This document shows positions 1-8,526 of a stretch of DNA of 64,000 bases, one piece after another (positions within the stretch are counted from its first letter, which is position 1; each line of letters begins with the position of its first letter). Source of the DNA: DSVZ01 sp964568145 (GTDB lineage: Bacteria > Verrucomicrobiota > Verrucomicrobiia > Limisphaerales > J093); NCBI GenBank assembly GCA_964568145.1, contig CAZMOZ010000009.1, positions 117,207-181,206 of the forward strand, in the 5' to 3' direction. The notes beneath the pieces are model-generated. The model saw nothing but the letters and a program-made list of their open reading frames with translations, did not search any database and had not been told where the DNA came from. The position numbers and the translations under genes were made by a program.

Positions 1-1163
1 AGCAGGCTGGCGGCGACCGAGATCGCGAGCACAATGACGGCCAGAACCGCGAGATCGCCGGACTCGATCACCACCAGCCGGGGGAAGCGCGGGAAGGCGA
101 AAGTGCCCAGCCACCATGCGAGCGCGTAGCCCAGCGCCCCGATGAGCAGCGCCTGTTGCAGGATGAGGCCCACGATGACGCCGTTGCGGGCGCCGATGAG
201 CTTCAACATCGCGATGTCGTGCAGCTTGTCCAAGGTGAGCGTGTACAAGATCAACGCCAGCACGAGGGTCGAGATGATGACCAGCAAGATGCGGAACAGG
301 CCAAGCTGGCGCCGCGCCTTGTCCACCATGCCGGACAACAACAGCTCGCGCTGCGCCGCGGTGCTGTACACCGTCACGTCCGGCCAGCGGCTGAACGTGT
401 CGGCCACCGCGGCCACGTCGGCCCCCGGCGCGAGCGTCACGAGCACCGCGCTGACCAGCGGCCGGCCCAGGGCGGGAATGCCTGCCGCCGGGCCCGCGCC
501 GCGCTCGGCCAGCAGCGGTTGCGTCTGGCCGAGGTCCGTGGCTGCGGCGCGCCCGACCCGCGCGGCGCGCTCCAGCCGGGTCGCCTCCGGCGGCTCGTCG
601 AACTGGATCGCCTGCGCGTCCGCCACGGTGAAGAAGCCCAGCCCGTCGCCGCCCGACCCCACCATGCCCTCCGTGAGGCCCACCACAGTGAAGGTGTCCT
701 TGCCCAGCCGCACGCGTTCGCCCAGCGCCAGGCCGAGCGACCGGTCGGCGATCATTTCGTAATGCGCCTGGCGCAACGCCCGCCCCGCCACCAGCGGAAT
801 CCAGTCGCCGTGGTCCGCCGGCCAGGACAGACCCTGGACGACGATCCGCAACGGCCGGCCGCGGTGTTCGCGCTGGACCGTGTGCGACACGAAGCGCCGC
901 GTGGCGGCCACGCCGGGCACGGCGCGCGCCCGGTCTTCAAGGTTGGCCGCCACGCGCGACAGCTCCGCGAACGGTCCGCGCGTGCCGCCCTGGACCAGCC
1001 ACAGGTCGGCGCCGATCCGGTCCACCAGCAAGGTGGCTTCGACAATCAGGCCCCGGTAGATGCCGCCCATGCCCATGACGATCATGAGCAACAGCCCGAT
1101 GCCCAGCGTCGTGAGCACAAACCGGGTGAAGTTGTGGCGGATGTCGCGCGTGGCGAGGTTCAC
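1..1163 (-). CDS. ABC exporter permease, FtsX/DevC-like (3' end beyond window)
   Basis: This is the inner-membrane permease of an ABC exporter. It reads from a GTG start 15 bases after the adaptor gene stop and runs off the left edge, so its C-terminus is missing. The N-terminus (MNLATRDIRHNFTRF) leads into a hydrophobic segment near residues 15-37, followed by a long periplasmic domain of the MacB/FtsX type. Three further hydrophobic stretches approach the edge (around positions 1-60, 110-180 and 220-300). The partner ATPase is not visible and should lie beyond the left edge. The family is clear; the transported substrate cannot be told from sequence. DevC-type heterocyst exporters are the closest arrangement I recognise. 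Confidence 0.85.
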   Translation of the reverse strand, partial: MNLATRDIRHNFTRFVLTTLGIGLLLMIVMGMGGIYRGLIVEATLLVDRIGADLWLVQGGTRGPFAELSRVAANLEDRARAVPGVAATRRFVSHTVQREHRGRPLRIVVQGLSWPADHGDWIPLVAGRALRQAHYEMIADRSLGLALGERVRLGKDTFTVVGLTEGMVGSGGDGLGFFTVADAQAIQFDEPPEATRLERAARVGRAAATDLGQTQPLLAERGAGPAAGIPALGRPLVSAVLVTLAPGADVAAVADTFSRWPDVTVYSTAAQRELLLSGMVDKARRQLGLFRILLVIISTLVLALILYTLTLDKLHDIAMLKLIGARNGVIVGLILQQALLIGALGYALAWWLGTFAFPRFPRLVVIESGDLAVLAVIVLAISVAASL

Positions 1164-1178
1164 GGCTTGGGCGGGAAA

Positions 1179-2405
1179 TCAGGCGGCGGGTTCGGCGGTT
1201 TGCGGGACGGCCGGAACAGGCGGGGCGGGCGGGGATTTCACCGCCACGCGCTGCCCGTCACGGAGCGGACGCGCCGGCTTTCCGAGTGGAGCGATGACGC
1301 GTTCGCCAGCCCGCAAACCAGCGGCGACTTCGAGCAAGTGCGTTCCGCGCAGGCCCGGCTGGATGGCCCGCCAGCGCGCGCGGCCGCCGGACTCGACAAA
1401 CACCCCTGCCCGGCCTTCGCGCCAGACCAGCATCCGCGCGGGGATGACCGTGGCTTGCGCCTTGCGCCCGGTTTCGATGAAGACCTCGGCCCGCTGGCCC
1501 ACCGCCCAGTTGGGCGGCAGTTGGCGCGCGCGCACGTCCACCACAAACTCGCGCGTCTCGCGGTCCGCCTCGCGCCCCAGCCGGGCGACGTCGCCGGGAT
1601 AACTCCGCTCCGGCTCGCTGCGGAACACCACGCGGGCCCGCTGTCCGGGGGCGAGCGCCGCCATGGCGGTTTCGTCCACCCAGGCGGACACCCAGAGTTC
1701 ATTGGTGGCGATCAGTTGCAGGATTGAAGCGCCCGGCACGACCACGCCGCCGGGATCGCGGTCGCGGCGCACCACCAAGCCGTCGTATGGGCTGGCGAGC
1801 CGCGTGAAGCCCAGCCGCTCGCGCTGCCAGGCCAGGTTGCGTTCGGCGGTGATGACCTGTTTCTCCGCCTCGGTGATCGCGGCGCGGGCGCGCTGGAGAT
1901 CCGCCTCGGCGACGTGGAGCGCCTCGACGGCCTTGTCCGCGTCCGCCTGGGCGGCCACGCGCGTGGCGAGCAGGGCCAGGCCGCGCTCGTGGGTCAGGCG
2001 GGCTTGCTCGAGCACGGCCAGGGCCCGCGCCTCGTCGGTGCGGGTGCGGTCCCGGGCAGCCTGCGCAGCGGCCAACGCGGCTTCGGCCACGGCCACTTGC
2101 TGGCGCAATTCGCCGTCGTCCAGCCGGGCGAGCAATTGACCGGAGCGGACGGCGTCGCCCTGGTCCACGAGCACCTCGGCCAGCCGTTCTTGGATGCGCG
2201 GGCTGAGGGTGGTCTTGACCCGCGCCTCGAGCGTGCCGGTGCCCATCACCTCGGCCACGAGGGTGTCCGTGGCGACCACCGCGGCCGCGACGGGCACGGG
2301 GGCGAACTTCAGTTTGAACAGCGCCAACGCGAGGACCGCCGCCCCTCCCAGCCAGAGCAACGCGCGGCGGGCGAGGCACCCGGAAAACAATTCTGACACA
2401 TGCAC
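1179..2405 (-). CDS. HlyD/MacA-family periplasmic adaptor
   Basis: The 408-residue protein links an inner-membrane exporter to the periplasm or outer membrane. A single N-terminal membrane anchor (about residues 13-30) is followed by a biotinyl-lipoyl-like half (about 55-95), a long alanine/glutamate-rich alpha-hairpin (about 95-200), the second lipoyl half with the typical ASPYDGLVVRR motif (about 203-213), and beta-barrel domains. The C-terminal tail is rich in proline and alanine. It precedes the permease gene in the same direction, so the two form one exporter unit. The start is an ATG just after a hydrophilic leader of 12 residues. Confidence 0.9.
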   Translation of the reverse strand: MHVSELFSGCLARRALLWLGGAAVLALALFKLKFAPVPVAAAVVATDTLVAEVMGTGTLEARVKTTLSPRIQERLAEVLVDQGDAVRSGQLLARLDDGELRQQVAVAEAALAAAQAARDRTRTDEARALAVLEQARLTHERGLALLATRVAAQADADKAVEALHVAEADLQRARAAITEAEKQVITAERNLAWQRERLGFTRLASPYDGLVVRRDRDPGGVVVPGASILQLIATNELWVSAWVDETAMAALAPGQRARVVFRSEPERSYPGDVARLGREADRETREFVVDVRARQLPPNWAVGQRAEVFIETGRKAQATVIPARMLVWREGRAGVFVESGGRARWRAIQPGLRGTHLLEVAAGLRAGERVIAPLGKPARPLRDGQRVAVKSPPAPPVPAVPQTAEPAA

Positions 2406-2500
2406 GCGGAAACGGAGCCGGTCTGCGGGCGGAAAGTTACGCCGAAGTCACGCCGGCTTGCGGGCGGTCAAAAGGCCTCGCCCGGCGGGATCGGCGGGCG

Positions 2501-3286
2501 TCAGACCTCGTCGAGCAGCGACGCGGAATCGGCGTCGAGAAACAGCGTGGCATGCGGCTGGCGGCGCAGGATCGAGGCGGGACAGGCTTCGCGGACGGGC
2601 CCGCGCAACGCGTCACGCACCGCCCGGGCCTTGCGGCGCTCCGGCACCACGCAGACCAGCCGCGCCGCGCGGCAGAGCGCCGGCACGGTGAGCGTGTAGG
2701 CGTAGCGCGGCACGGCGTCGAGGCTGGGGAAACAGCCTTCACCCACCTGCTGGCGGCGGCAGGCTTCGTCGAGTGCGACCAGCTTCAACGTGTGCGAATC
2801 GTGGAAGTCCGCCACCGGCGGGTCGTTGAAGGCGAGGTGGCCGTTCTCGCCAATGCCCAGACAGCACAGGTCAACGGGCGCCTCATTCACCAAGGCGGTG
2901 TAGCGGGCGATTTCCTGCAGCGGCTGCGGGGCGTCGCCGGCGATCAGGTGCAGCGCGCGCGGCCGGATTTTGCCGGCGACGTGCTCGCGCAAAAACCGGC
3001 GGAAGCTGGCCGGATGGTTCGCGCGGATGCCGAGGTATTCGTCCATGTGAAACAGCGTGACGCGGGACCAATCCACCTCCGGCGCGGCGGTGAGGGCGGC
3101 GAGGAACTGAATCTGCGAGGTGGCGGAAGCCAGGATGGCGCGGGCCTCGCCGCGGCGGGCCAGCGCGGCCCGCAGGCAATCGGCGGCGTCGCGCGCGGCC
3201 GCGGCGGCCAGCGCGGGTTGGGTGGGAAACACGCGCACGGTCAGCGCGTCCGTCCGGAACTCGCGCACGGCGGGCGATGGGTTCAT
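2501..3286 (-). CDS. nagB: Glucosamine-6-phosphate deaminase
   Basis: The 261-residue protein belongs to the NagB/RpiA-like fold and should convert glucosamine-6-phosphate to fructose-6-phosphate and ammonia in amino-sugar catabolism. The FHMDEYLG motif (near residues 78-85), which carries the catalytic aspartate, and GIGENGHLAFNDPP (near 145-158) are both intact. The length fits the family (about 240-265). It is divergent from a second NagB-like gene with about 86 bases between starts, which is room for a shared promoter region. Some family members act on other amino-sugar phosphates, so the exact substrate is inferred. Confidence 0.9.
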   Translation of the reverse strand: MNPSPAVREFRTDALTVRVFPTQPALAAAAARDAADCLRAALARRGEARAILASATSQIQFLAALTAAPEVDWSRVTLFHMDEYLGIRANHPASFRRFLREHVAGKIRPRALHLIAGDAPQPLQEIARYTALVNEAPVDLCCLGIGENGHLAFNDPPVADFHDSHTLKLVALDEACRRQQVGEGCFPSLDAVPRYAYTLTVPALCRAARLVCVVPERRKARAVRDALRGPVREACPASILRRQPHATLFLDADSASLLDEV

Positions 3287-3372
3287 GGCGGCATTGCAAT
3301 CGCCCGCGCGCCCGCTGCAAAGCTCAAAACGGGGCCGTCTCGAAGAGCCTTGCCGCCGGCCGCGGCCCGCGC

Positions 3373-4338
3373 ATGATGCCCCCGGACATCACCCAGCTTG
3401 CCGCCATGCCACGCAAACTTAGCGCCATCGCCCCCGACTGGTGGGACTACACCACGCTCGACGCCGAACTCATCGAAGCGGTCGCCCGCCTGACCCCCCG
3501 CGACCTCGAACGCCTCAGTCGCCCCGGCTTCAAGGTGGTTTTGTACGACACGCTCGAGGAGTTCTACCTGGCCGAGGCGCTGGAATACGTGGACGCCTGG
3601 CGCCAGAGCACCGACGACAATCCCGCGGGCATCTGCGGCCCCATCGGCCCCACCGAGCAGCTCCCGCTCGTCGCGCGCATCGTGAACGCGCTGAGTCTGG
3701 ACGTCCGCTCCGGCCATTTCTGGGGCATGGACGAATGGTACCTCGACGGCCGGGAGGTGCCGGTCACGCATCCGCTGTCGTTCGAGAAGGCCGACCGCGA
3801 GCTGTGCTTCAACCGCATGGACAGGAAGCTGCGGATGCCCGACGCGCACCTGCATTTCCCGAAGGCCGACACCGCGCCGTACCGGAAAAGCTGGGACGCC
3901 GGCGTGCGTTGCGCGGTGATGCAAGGCGGCCAGGGCGACGTGAAGCACTGGGCCTTCAACGACCCGCCCGAGCGCAAAGGCAAATGGAAGGACGCGCCGC
4001 CGCCGCCCGCCGAGTATCGCAAGCTGGCGACGCGCGTGGTGAAGCTGCACCCGCTCACCGTGGCCCAGAATGCCCGCACCAGCGGCGGCGGGAACATCTC
4101 CCTGGTGCCCACCCTGGCCATCAGCGTGGGACCGGTCGAAACCTGGACGGCGGAAAAGGTTTCGATCTGGCAGGCGGGCATGCACGACAACCCGTTTGGC
4201 CAGCGCCTGACGGCTTACATGATCGCAAAGCGGATCATGGACACGGCGGTGCCGATGTCCCTGCTGGCCGACCACCCGAACGTGCAATTCAACTACTACC
4301 GCGGCGGCCTGGGCACCTGCGCGGTGGCGATGCACTGA
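3373..4338 (+). CDS. NagB-like sugar-phosphate isomerase/deaminase paralogue
   Basis: This 321-residue protein shares the NagB layout, but the motifs are altered. It has FWGMDEWYLDG where NagB has FHMDEYLG, and GGQGDVKHWAFNDPP where NagB has GIGENGHLAFNDPP. It is also about 60 residues longer. The conserved aspartate remains, but the glutamate-asparagine-glycine-histidine loop is replaced, so a different substrate or reaction is likely. ATG codons at 3373 and 3376 are both possible starts; an open frame extends upstream but resembles no protein. It is divergent from nagB. Family membership is well supported, the precise reaction is unknown. Confidence 0.8.
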   Translation: MMPPDITQLAAMPRKLSAIAPDWWDYTTLDAELIEAVARLTPRDLERLSRPGFKVVLYDTLEEFYLAEALEYVDAWRQSTDDNPAGICGPIGPTEQLPLVARIVNALSLDVRSGHFWGMDEWYLDGREVPVTHPLSFEKADRELCFNRMDRKLRMPDAHLHFPKADTAPYRKSWDAGVRCAVMQGGQGDVKHWAFNDPPERKGKWKDAPPPPAEYRKLATRVVKLHPLTVAQNARTSGGGNISLVPTLAISVGPVETWTAEKVSIWQAGMHDNPFGQRLTAYMIAKRIMDTAVPMSLLADHPNVQFNYYRGGLGTCAVAMH

Positions 4339-4364
4339 GCCGGCACGGCTCCGGGACCCGGCTC
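4337..4364. terminator. Stem-loop between convergent genes
   Basis: GAGCCGG (4337-4343) pairs perfectly with CCGGCTC (4358-4364) across a 14-base loop. The arms overlap the stop codons of the NagB-like gene and the glutaredoxin gene, which converge here with only 24 bases between them. There is no T tract, so bidirectional termination is inferred from position and symmetry. Confidence 0.45.
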
Positions 4365-4704
4365 AAGGGTTGAACCCGAGCGTGACCGGGATTTCGTGCG
4401 CGCACGGCGCGTTGGTCGGGGCGTCGGCCTCGCGGCCGGTGGGCTTCACCAGGCCCTTCGCCAGCAGGTACGCCTCGACTTCCTCGCCGCTCACGTCGGC
4501 CAGCAAGTGGCCGTTGATTTCCACGCACGGACTGAGCATCTGACCGCTCTTGCGGATCATCTCCTCGCGCTGGGCGGGGTCGTTGATGATGTCGCGGTCC
4601 TCGTAAGGCAAATCGTACTTGCGGAACACGGCGCGCACGCCGTTGCTCCAGCCGCAGGTCGGCTTGAGGTAGGCGATGATCTTCGGCTTCTCGACTGTGG
4701 TCAT
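4363..4704 (-). CDS. Glutaredoxin-like protein
   Basis: The 113-residue protein has the thioredoxin/glutaredoxin fold pattern. A first beta strand (KIIAYLKPTCGWS) carries a single active-site cysteine at residue 17 in a C-G-W-S motif, which is monothiol rather than the dithiol CPYC form. The DRDIINDPAQREEM helix and the cis-proline region (SPCVEING, with an extra cysteine) follow. A short C-terminal extension of about 25 residues ends in ...HEIPVTLGFNP. It is the last gene of the minus-strand dap/folK block. It should act in cytosolic thiol redox chemistry; iron-sulfur delivery is possible, as for other monothiol members. Confidence 0.8.
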   Translation of the reverse strand: MTTVEKPKIIAYLKPTCGWSNGVRAVFRKYDLPYEDRDIINDPAQREEMIRKSGQMLSPCVEINGHLLADVSGEEVEAYLLAKGLVKPTGREADAPTNAPCAHEIPVTLGFNP

Positions 4705-4777
4705 AGCGGCGGGGAAATTGCCACCGGACCGGCGTGACGCAAATGGGGGCGAGTGCCGGAGGTGGAACGGCTGGCGG

Positions 4778-5323
4778 TCAGCCCGGCAGGCGCGTCAGCA
4801 CCGTGGGCGAAATCAGGTTCCGCAACAGAACGGCGGCGGGCGCTGGCCAGCCGGGCGGGCAAAGGTCGGGGGCAATCTCGGCCAGCGGCTCCAGCACGAA
4901 GCGGCGGCTGTGCGCCCGGGGATGCGGGAGCGTCAGGCGGGGGCCGTTCCGCTGTTCGCCCCCAAAGGCAATGAGGTCCAGATCGAGCAGGCGTGGTTCG
5001 TTGAGGACCGTCTTGGGGCGGCGACCGAACTCGAGTTCGAGCGCCTGCAGCTTTTCGAGGAGCGATTCAGGCGTCTCGCCGGGCAACGGCGTGAGCGCGA
5101 CAACGGCGTTCACGAACCCAGGCGAGCCCGGCGGGCAATCCACCGGCGAGCTTTGCCACAACGAGGATCGAAGCAGCGAAACGGCGCTGAAAGCCTCCAA
5201 GCGATCCATCGCCGCGCGCACCAGGGCCGGGGAATCGCCAAGATTCGAGCCCAGCGCGATGAAAGCCAGGCGCTGGATGCCGGATGCGTCCGAACCTTCC
5301 GCCTCGCGCGCCGGACCTCGCAC
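4778..5323 (-). CDS. folK: 6-hydroxymethyl-7,8-dihydropterin pyrophosphokinase
   Basis: This enzyme transfers pyrophosphate from ATP to 6-hydroxymethyl-dihydropterin in folate synthesis. The hallmark FIALGSNLGDS is near the N-terminus, followed by SSLWQSSPVD, GFVNAVV, the ATP-site stretch EPRLLDLDLIAFGG and the LPHPRAHSRRFVLEPL motif. I place the start at a GTG nine bases after the dapB stop, giving 181 residues; no ATG lies between the dapB stop and the conserved region. That start lies inside a 7-base repeat that spans the gene boundary. Tight spacing to dapB indicates co-transcription. Confidence 0.85.
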   Translation of the reverse strand: MRGPAREAEGSDASGIQRLAFIALGSNLGDSPALVRAAMDRLEAFSAVSLLRSSLWQSSPVDCPPGSPGFVNAVVALTPLPGETPESLLEKLQALELEFGRRPKTVLNEPRLLDLDLIAFGGEQRNGPRLTLPHPRAHSRRFVLEPLAEIAPDLCPPGWPAPAAVLLRNLISPTVLTRLPG

Positions 5324-5336
5324 CTCGCACCTCACT
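5316..5336. repeat. 7-base periodic array at the dapB/folK boundary
   Basis: Three heptamers in tandem (CCTCGCA, CCTCGCA, CCTCACT on the plus strand) cover the dapB stop codon and the proposed folK start. It is the smallest of several 7-base arrays in the window and the only one that overlaps coding ends. Confidence 0.55.
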
Positions 5337-6066
5337 TCAGCCCCAGCACGTCCTGCATGTCGTAGATGCCCGGCGGCTTGCCGACCGCCCACTTCGCCGC
5401 CCGCAGCGCGCCGTGGGCAAAGGTCTCGCGGCTCGAGGCCTTGTGGGTGAGTTCCACGCGCTCGCCGTTCGCCGCGAAGATGACCGTGTGCTCGCCCACC
5501 ACGTCGCCGCCGCGGACGGCGTGCATGCCGATCTCGCCGGCGGTGCGTTCGCCCACCAGCCCGTGCCGGCCGTGGCGGAGCGCCTCCGCGAGCTGGATCC
5601 GGCGGACGGCGGCGAGGATTTCGGCCAGGGTGGCGGCGGTGCCGCTGGGCGCGTCCTTTTTGAGCCGGTGGTGCATCTCGACGATCTCGAGGTCGAAGCC
5701 GGGACCGAGGATTTCCGCCGCCTTGCGCGTGAGCCAGAACAGCGTGTTCACGCCGGTCGAGTAGTTCGCGCTCCAGATGATGGGGATGCGCGCCGCGTGC
5801 GCGCGGATGCCGGCCTTCTCGGCGTCCGTGTGGCCGGTGGTGCCGATGACCAGCGCCTTGCCCCGCGCGGCGCACAGCGCGGCCACGCCCGGCGTGGCGG
5901 CGTGCTGGCTGAAGTCAATCACCGCGTCGGCGGCGCCGATCACGGCGGCGAGGTCGTCGCCCTGGTCAATCTGGCCGACCACCGGGAGGTCCGGCTGGCG
6001 CGCGGCGCAGGCCAGGAGCATCTGGCCCATGCGGCCCTTGACGCCGACGATGACGAGTTTGGTCAT
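5332..6066 (-). CDS. dapB: 4-hydroxy-tetrahydrodipicolinate reductase
   Basis: DapB reduces hydroxy-tetrahydrodipicolinate with NAD(P)H in the diaminopimelate/lysine pathway, feeding peptidoglycan and lysine. The nucleotide-binding loop VGVKGRMGQ is at the N-terminus. The GTTGHTDAEK and ANYSTGVN motifs follow, and the catalytic HHRLKKDAPSGTA signature is near residues 152-164. The substrate loop with KASSRETFAHGALRAA is at the C-terminus. The length of 244 residues is normal. It lies upstream of folK and downstream of the two unknown genes and dapA in the same orientation. Confidence 0.95.
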   Translation of the reverse strand: MTKLVIVGVKGRMGQMLLACAARQPDLPVVGQIDQGDDLAAVIGAADAVIDFSQHAATPGVAALCAARGKALVIGTTGHTDAEKAGIRAHAARIPIIWSANYSTGVNTLFWLTRKAAEILGPGFDLEIVEMHHRLKKDAPSGTAATLAEILAAVRRIQLAEALRHGRHGLVGERTAGEIGMHAVRGGDVVGEHTVIFAANGERVELTHKASSRETFAHGALRAAKWAVGKPPGIYDMQDVLGLK

Positions 6067-6141
6067 GAGGGAAATCCGTTACCGGAGGTTCTTCTTCTGA
6101 TACACGCGGCACCACCCACAGACGTGGCAACGGAAGGCGGC

Positions 6142-6336
6142 TTAAGAAACATGCGGATGGTGGGGACTCACGCGCTCATCGAAGAGCCGGCGGACTTCGT
6201 CGTCGAACTTGGACTCCGCCTCCTTGGTTTTCCGCGCCCAAGGATCGAATGCAAACTCGAATCGATCAAAAAGTCTCGCTAGTTGCTCTAGTTCGGCTCG
6301 GGCAACAGCCCCTCCGGGAACGGAGTCATCTGGCAT
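6142..6336 (-). CDS. Small charged protein overlapping its upstream neighbour
   Basis: This is a 64-residue protein with no family I recognise. The ATG start lies inside the 3' end of the preceding gene, giving a 49-base overlap in another frame, which suggests translational coupling. The sequence is hydrophilic and helix-prone (RAELEQLARLFDRFEFAF, then KTKEAESKFDDEVRRLFDE). The layout of two small overlapping genes resembles toxin-antitoxin pairs, but no known motif supports that. The open frame continues upstream, yet only this part looks like real protein. Confidence 0.5.
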   Translation of the reverse strand: MPDDSVPGGAVARAELEQLARLFDRFEFAFDPWARKTKEAESKFDDEVRRLFDERVSPHHPHVS

Positions 6337-6713
6337 GCCATTTCCTCCGCGATGCGCTGGTGACGTTTGTCCGCTGCCAACTTGTAATCCAGCACCAAGT
6401 CGTACAACTGCGGTGTGCCGCAGTCCGGGAACTTGTCCTTTAGTCCGGCCAGCACCTGCAAGGCCGCCTGACAGAACCGGATGACTTCGTTCCAGACCTG
6501 GGCGGTTTCCTCGAGGGTGCGCGCTTTCCGTGCTGCCCTGACCGCAATTTGATAGACTTTGGCCACGCCGTACTCCAAAGCTTGGACCTGGCTGGAAAAA
6601 GCCGCACAAGCACCCTCTTCGTCCGGGTTGGAAAACTCGTTCCCAACCCGCTTCACGTCGTCAATCTCAGGGCGGTAGATTTCCAAGATCTCGGTAAATT
6701 CAATGCATGCCAT
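6288..6713 (-). CDS. Unknown all-helical protein
   Basis: The 141-residue protein is of unknown function. It is rich in alanine, glutamate and leucine and is predicted by eye to be almost wholly helical (IYRPEIDDVKRVGNEF, AAFSSQVQALEYGVAKVYQ, KARTLEETAQVWNEVIRF). Three of its four cysteines lie in the middle and C-terminal part. No membrane segment or signal peptide is visible. It sits between dapA and dapB in the same direction and overlaps the small gene downstream. Its base composition is lower in GC than its neighbours, which hints at acquisition or a regulatory role outside the lysine pathway. Confidence 0.65.
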   Translation of the reverse strand: MACIEFTEILEIYRPEIDDVKRVGNEFSNPDEEGACAAFSSQVQALEYGVAKVYQIAVRAARKARTLEETAQVWNEVIRFCQAALQVLAGLKDKFPDCGTPQLYDLVLDYKLAADKRHQRIAEEMACQMTPFPEGLLPEPN

Positions 6714-6758
6714 CGGTTGAAAGGATACTCCGGGCCTCCGGGCGTGGCAAGCCGCGCC

Positions 6759-7652
6759 TCAGCGCCAGACCCCGCACTCCTTGAGCACCGCCTCCAGTCT
6801 GGCCCGGTTGGCTGGCGAGACCGGCACCAGCGGCAGGCGCAGTTCCTCCTCGATCAAGCCGAGCAGGGCCAGCGCGGCCTTCACCGGGCCGGGGTTGGTT
6901 TCGATGAAGAGGTCCTTGAACAGCGGGTAGTACCGGGTGTGCAGCTTGAGCGCCAGCTCGGGTTTGCCCCGGCGATACGCCTCAACCAGGTGCGCGACGC
7001 CGCGGGGAATCACGTTCGACGCCACGCTCACCACGCCGTGCGCGCCCACCGCCATGAACGGCAGCGTGAGCGAGTCGTCGCCGCTCAGGATCGTGAAGCC
7101 CGGCCCCAGCGCCGCGCGGAGCTGGCTCACGCGGTCCGCGTTGCCGCCGGCCTCCTTGATGCCCACGATGTTCACGCTGTCGTGGGCGAGGCGCACCACC
7201 GTGTCCACGCCGATCTCCACGCCGCACCGGCCGGGGATGTTGTAGAGGAGGATCGGCAGGCGGGTGGCCCGCGCCACGGCGTGGAAGTGCTGGAAGAGCC
7301 CTTCCTGCGTGGGCTTGTTGTAATACGGCGCGACTTGGAGCGAGGCGTCGGCGCCGGCTTCCTCGGCGGCCTTGGTCAGGTAGATCGCCTCGCTGGTCGA
7401 GTTGCCGCCCGTGCCGGCGATCACCCGCGCCCGGCCGCGGACGAACTTCACCGTGAGCCGGATCACCTCGATGTGCTCCTCGAAGCTCAGCGTGGGCGAC
7501 TCGCCGGTGGTGCCCACCGGCACCAAGCCGTCCACGCCGCCCCGGATCTGCGCCTTGATGAGCCGCTCGAGCGCGGCCACGTCCACCTGGCCGTTCCTGA
7601 AAGGGGTGACGATGGCGGTGTAGGTACCAGGGAACTGGGGAGTGGTGCTCAT
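6759..7652 (-). CDS. dapA: 4-hydroxy-tetrahydrodipicolinate synthase
   Basis: DapA condenses pyruvate with aspartate semialdehyde, the committed step to diaminopimelate and lysine. The TIM-barrel signatures are intact: GLVPVGTTGESPTLS (about residues 43-56), APYYNKPTQEGLFQHF, the catalytic tyrosine in LLYNIPGRCGVE (Y138), and the Schiff-base lysine in VGIKEAGG (K166). The GDDSLTLPFMAVGAHGVVSV stretch follows. The length of 297 residues is standard. It starts nine bases after the dapF stop, so the two are clearly co-transcribed. Confidence 0.96.
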   Translation of the reverse strand: MSTTPQFPGTYTAIVTPFRNGQVDVAALERLIKAQIRGGVDGLVPVGTTGESPTLSFEEHIEVIRLTVKFVRGRARVIAGTGGNSTSEAIYLTKAAEEAGADASLQVAPYYNKPTQEGLFQHFHAVARATRLPILLYNIPGRCGVEIGVDTVVRLAHDSVNIVGIKEAGGNADRVSQLRAALGPGFTILSGDDSLTLPFMAVGAHGVVSVASNVIPRGVAHLVEAYRRGKPELALKLHTRYYPLFKDLFIETNPGPVKAALALLGLIEEELRLPLVPVSPANRARLEAVLKECGVWR

Positions 7653-7661
7653 GAGGTAAAA

Positions 7662-8471
7662 TCAAGGCTCGATCCGGCCTTCAAAGACGAAATCCGCCGG
7701 GCCGGTGAGACGGACGTTGCGGAACGACTCGCCGTCAGCGTCGAAGGTCACGGCCAGCGTGTCGCCGCCCTGCACGCGCACCTCGACCGGCGAGGCAAAG
7801 CCGTGGATCCGCGCGGCAAGCAGCGCCGAGGCCGTGACGCCGGTGCCGCAGGCCAGCGTCTCGCCCTCGACGCCGCGTTCGTACGTGCGCACGCGGATGC
7901 CGCCGGGCGCGAGCACCTGGACGAAGTTCACGTTCGTGCCGCGCGGCGCGAAATGCGGGTGATGCCGCAGCGCCGCGCCCAGCGGTTGCACCATCGCCCG
8001 GTCCGCGTCCGGCACGAACACCACCGCGTGCGGCACGCCGGTGTTCAGCGAATGCACGGTCAGGCGCTCGCCGGCCGCTTCGAGCGGCTCGTTCAACCGC
8101 AGGCCGTGCGGGTCGGTCAGGTTCACGGTCACGCGCTCGCCGGCAAACGTGGCGGTGATCACGCCGGCGGTGGTCTCGAACGTCACGCGGTCGTGGACGC
8201 CGGTGAGCCGCTGGACGAACCGGGCAAAACAGCGCGCGCCGTTGCCGCACATCTCGGCGCGGCTGCCGTCGCTGTTGAAAAACTCCCAGGCCCAGTCCGC
8301 CCGGCCGGACGCGCACGGAACGAGCAGGATCAGGCCGTCGGCGCCGATGCCGCGCTGGCGGTGGCACAACCGGGCGACTTGCGCCGGCGTCAGGCGCCAG
8401 CGGCCGGCGCGGTTGTCGGCGAGGACAAAATCATTGCCCGCGCCATTCATCTTGGTGAACGCCAACGTCAC
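7662..8471 (-). CDS. dapF: Diaminopimelate epimerase
   Basis: DapF interconverts LL- and meso-diaminopimelate. The N-terminal FTKMNGAGNDFV motif, the first catalytic cysteine in MCGNGARCFARF and the second in LACGTGVTASA are all present. DapF proteins usually begin a few residues before FTKM, so I chose the GTG at 8471 (269 residues). A TTG at 8507 would add 12 unlikely residues. The gene precedes dapA with nine bases between them. A rhodanese lipoprotein lies upstream, separated by a 7-base periodic array. Confidence 0.93.
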   Translation of the reverse strand: MTLAFTKMNGAGNDFVLADNRAGRWRLTPAQVARLCHRQRGIGADGLILLVPCASGRADWAWEFFNSDGSRAEMCGNGARCFARFVQRLTGVHDRVTFETTAGVITATFAGERVTVNLTDPHGLRLNEPLEAAGERLTVHSLNTGVPHAVVFVPDADRAMVQPLGAALRHHPHFAPRGTNVNFVQVLAPGGIRVRTYERGVEGETLACGTGVTASALLAARIHGFASPVEVRVQGGDTLAVTFDADGESFRNVRLTGPADFVFEGRIEP

Positions 8472-8526
8472 GAGCCGCAGATGGTACCACCGTCGGGTGG
8501 CGGGCAAAGCGCAAAATGCCCCGCCG

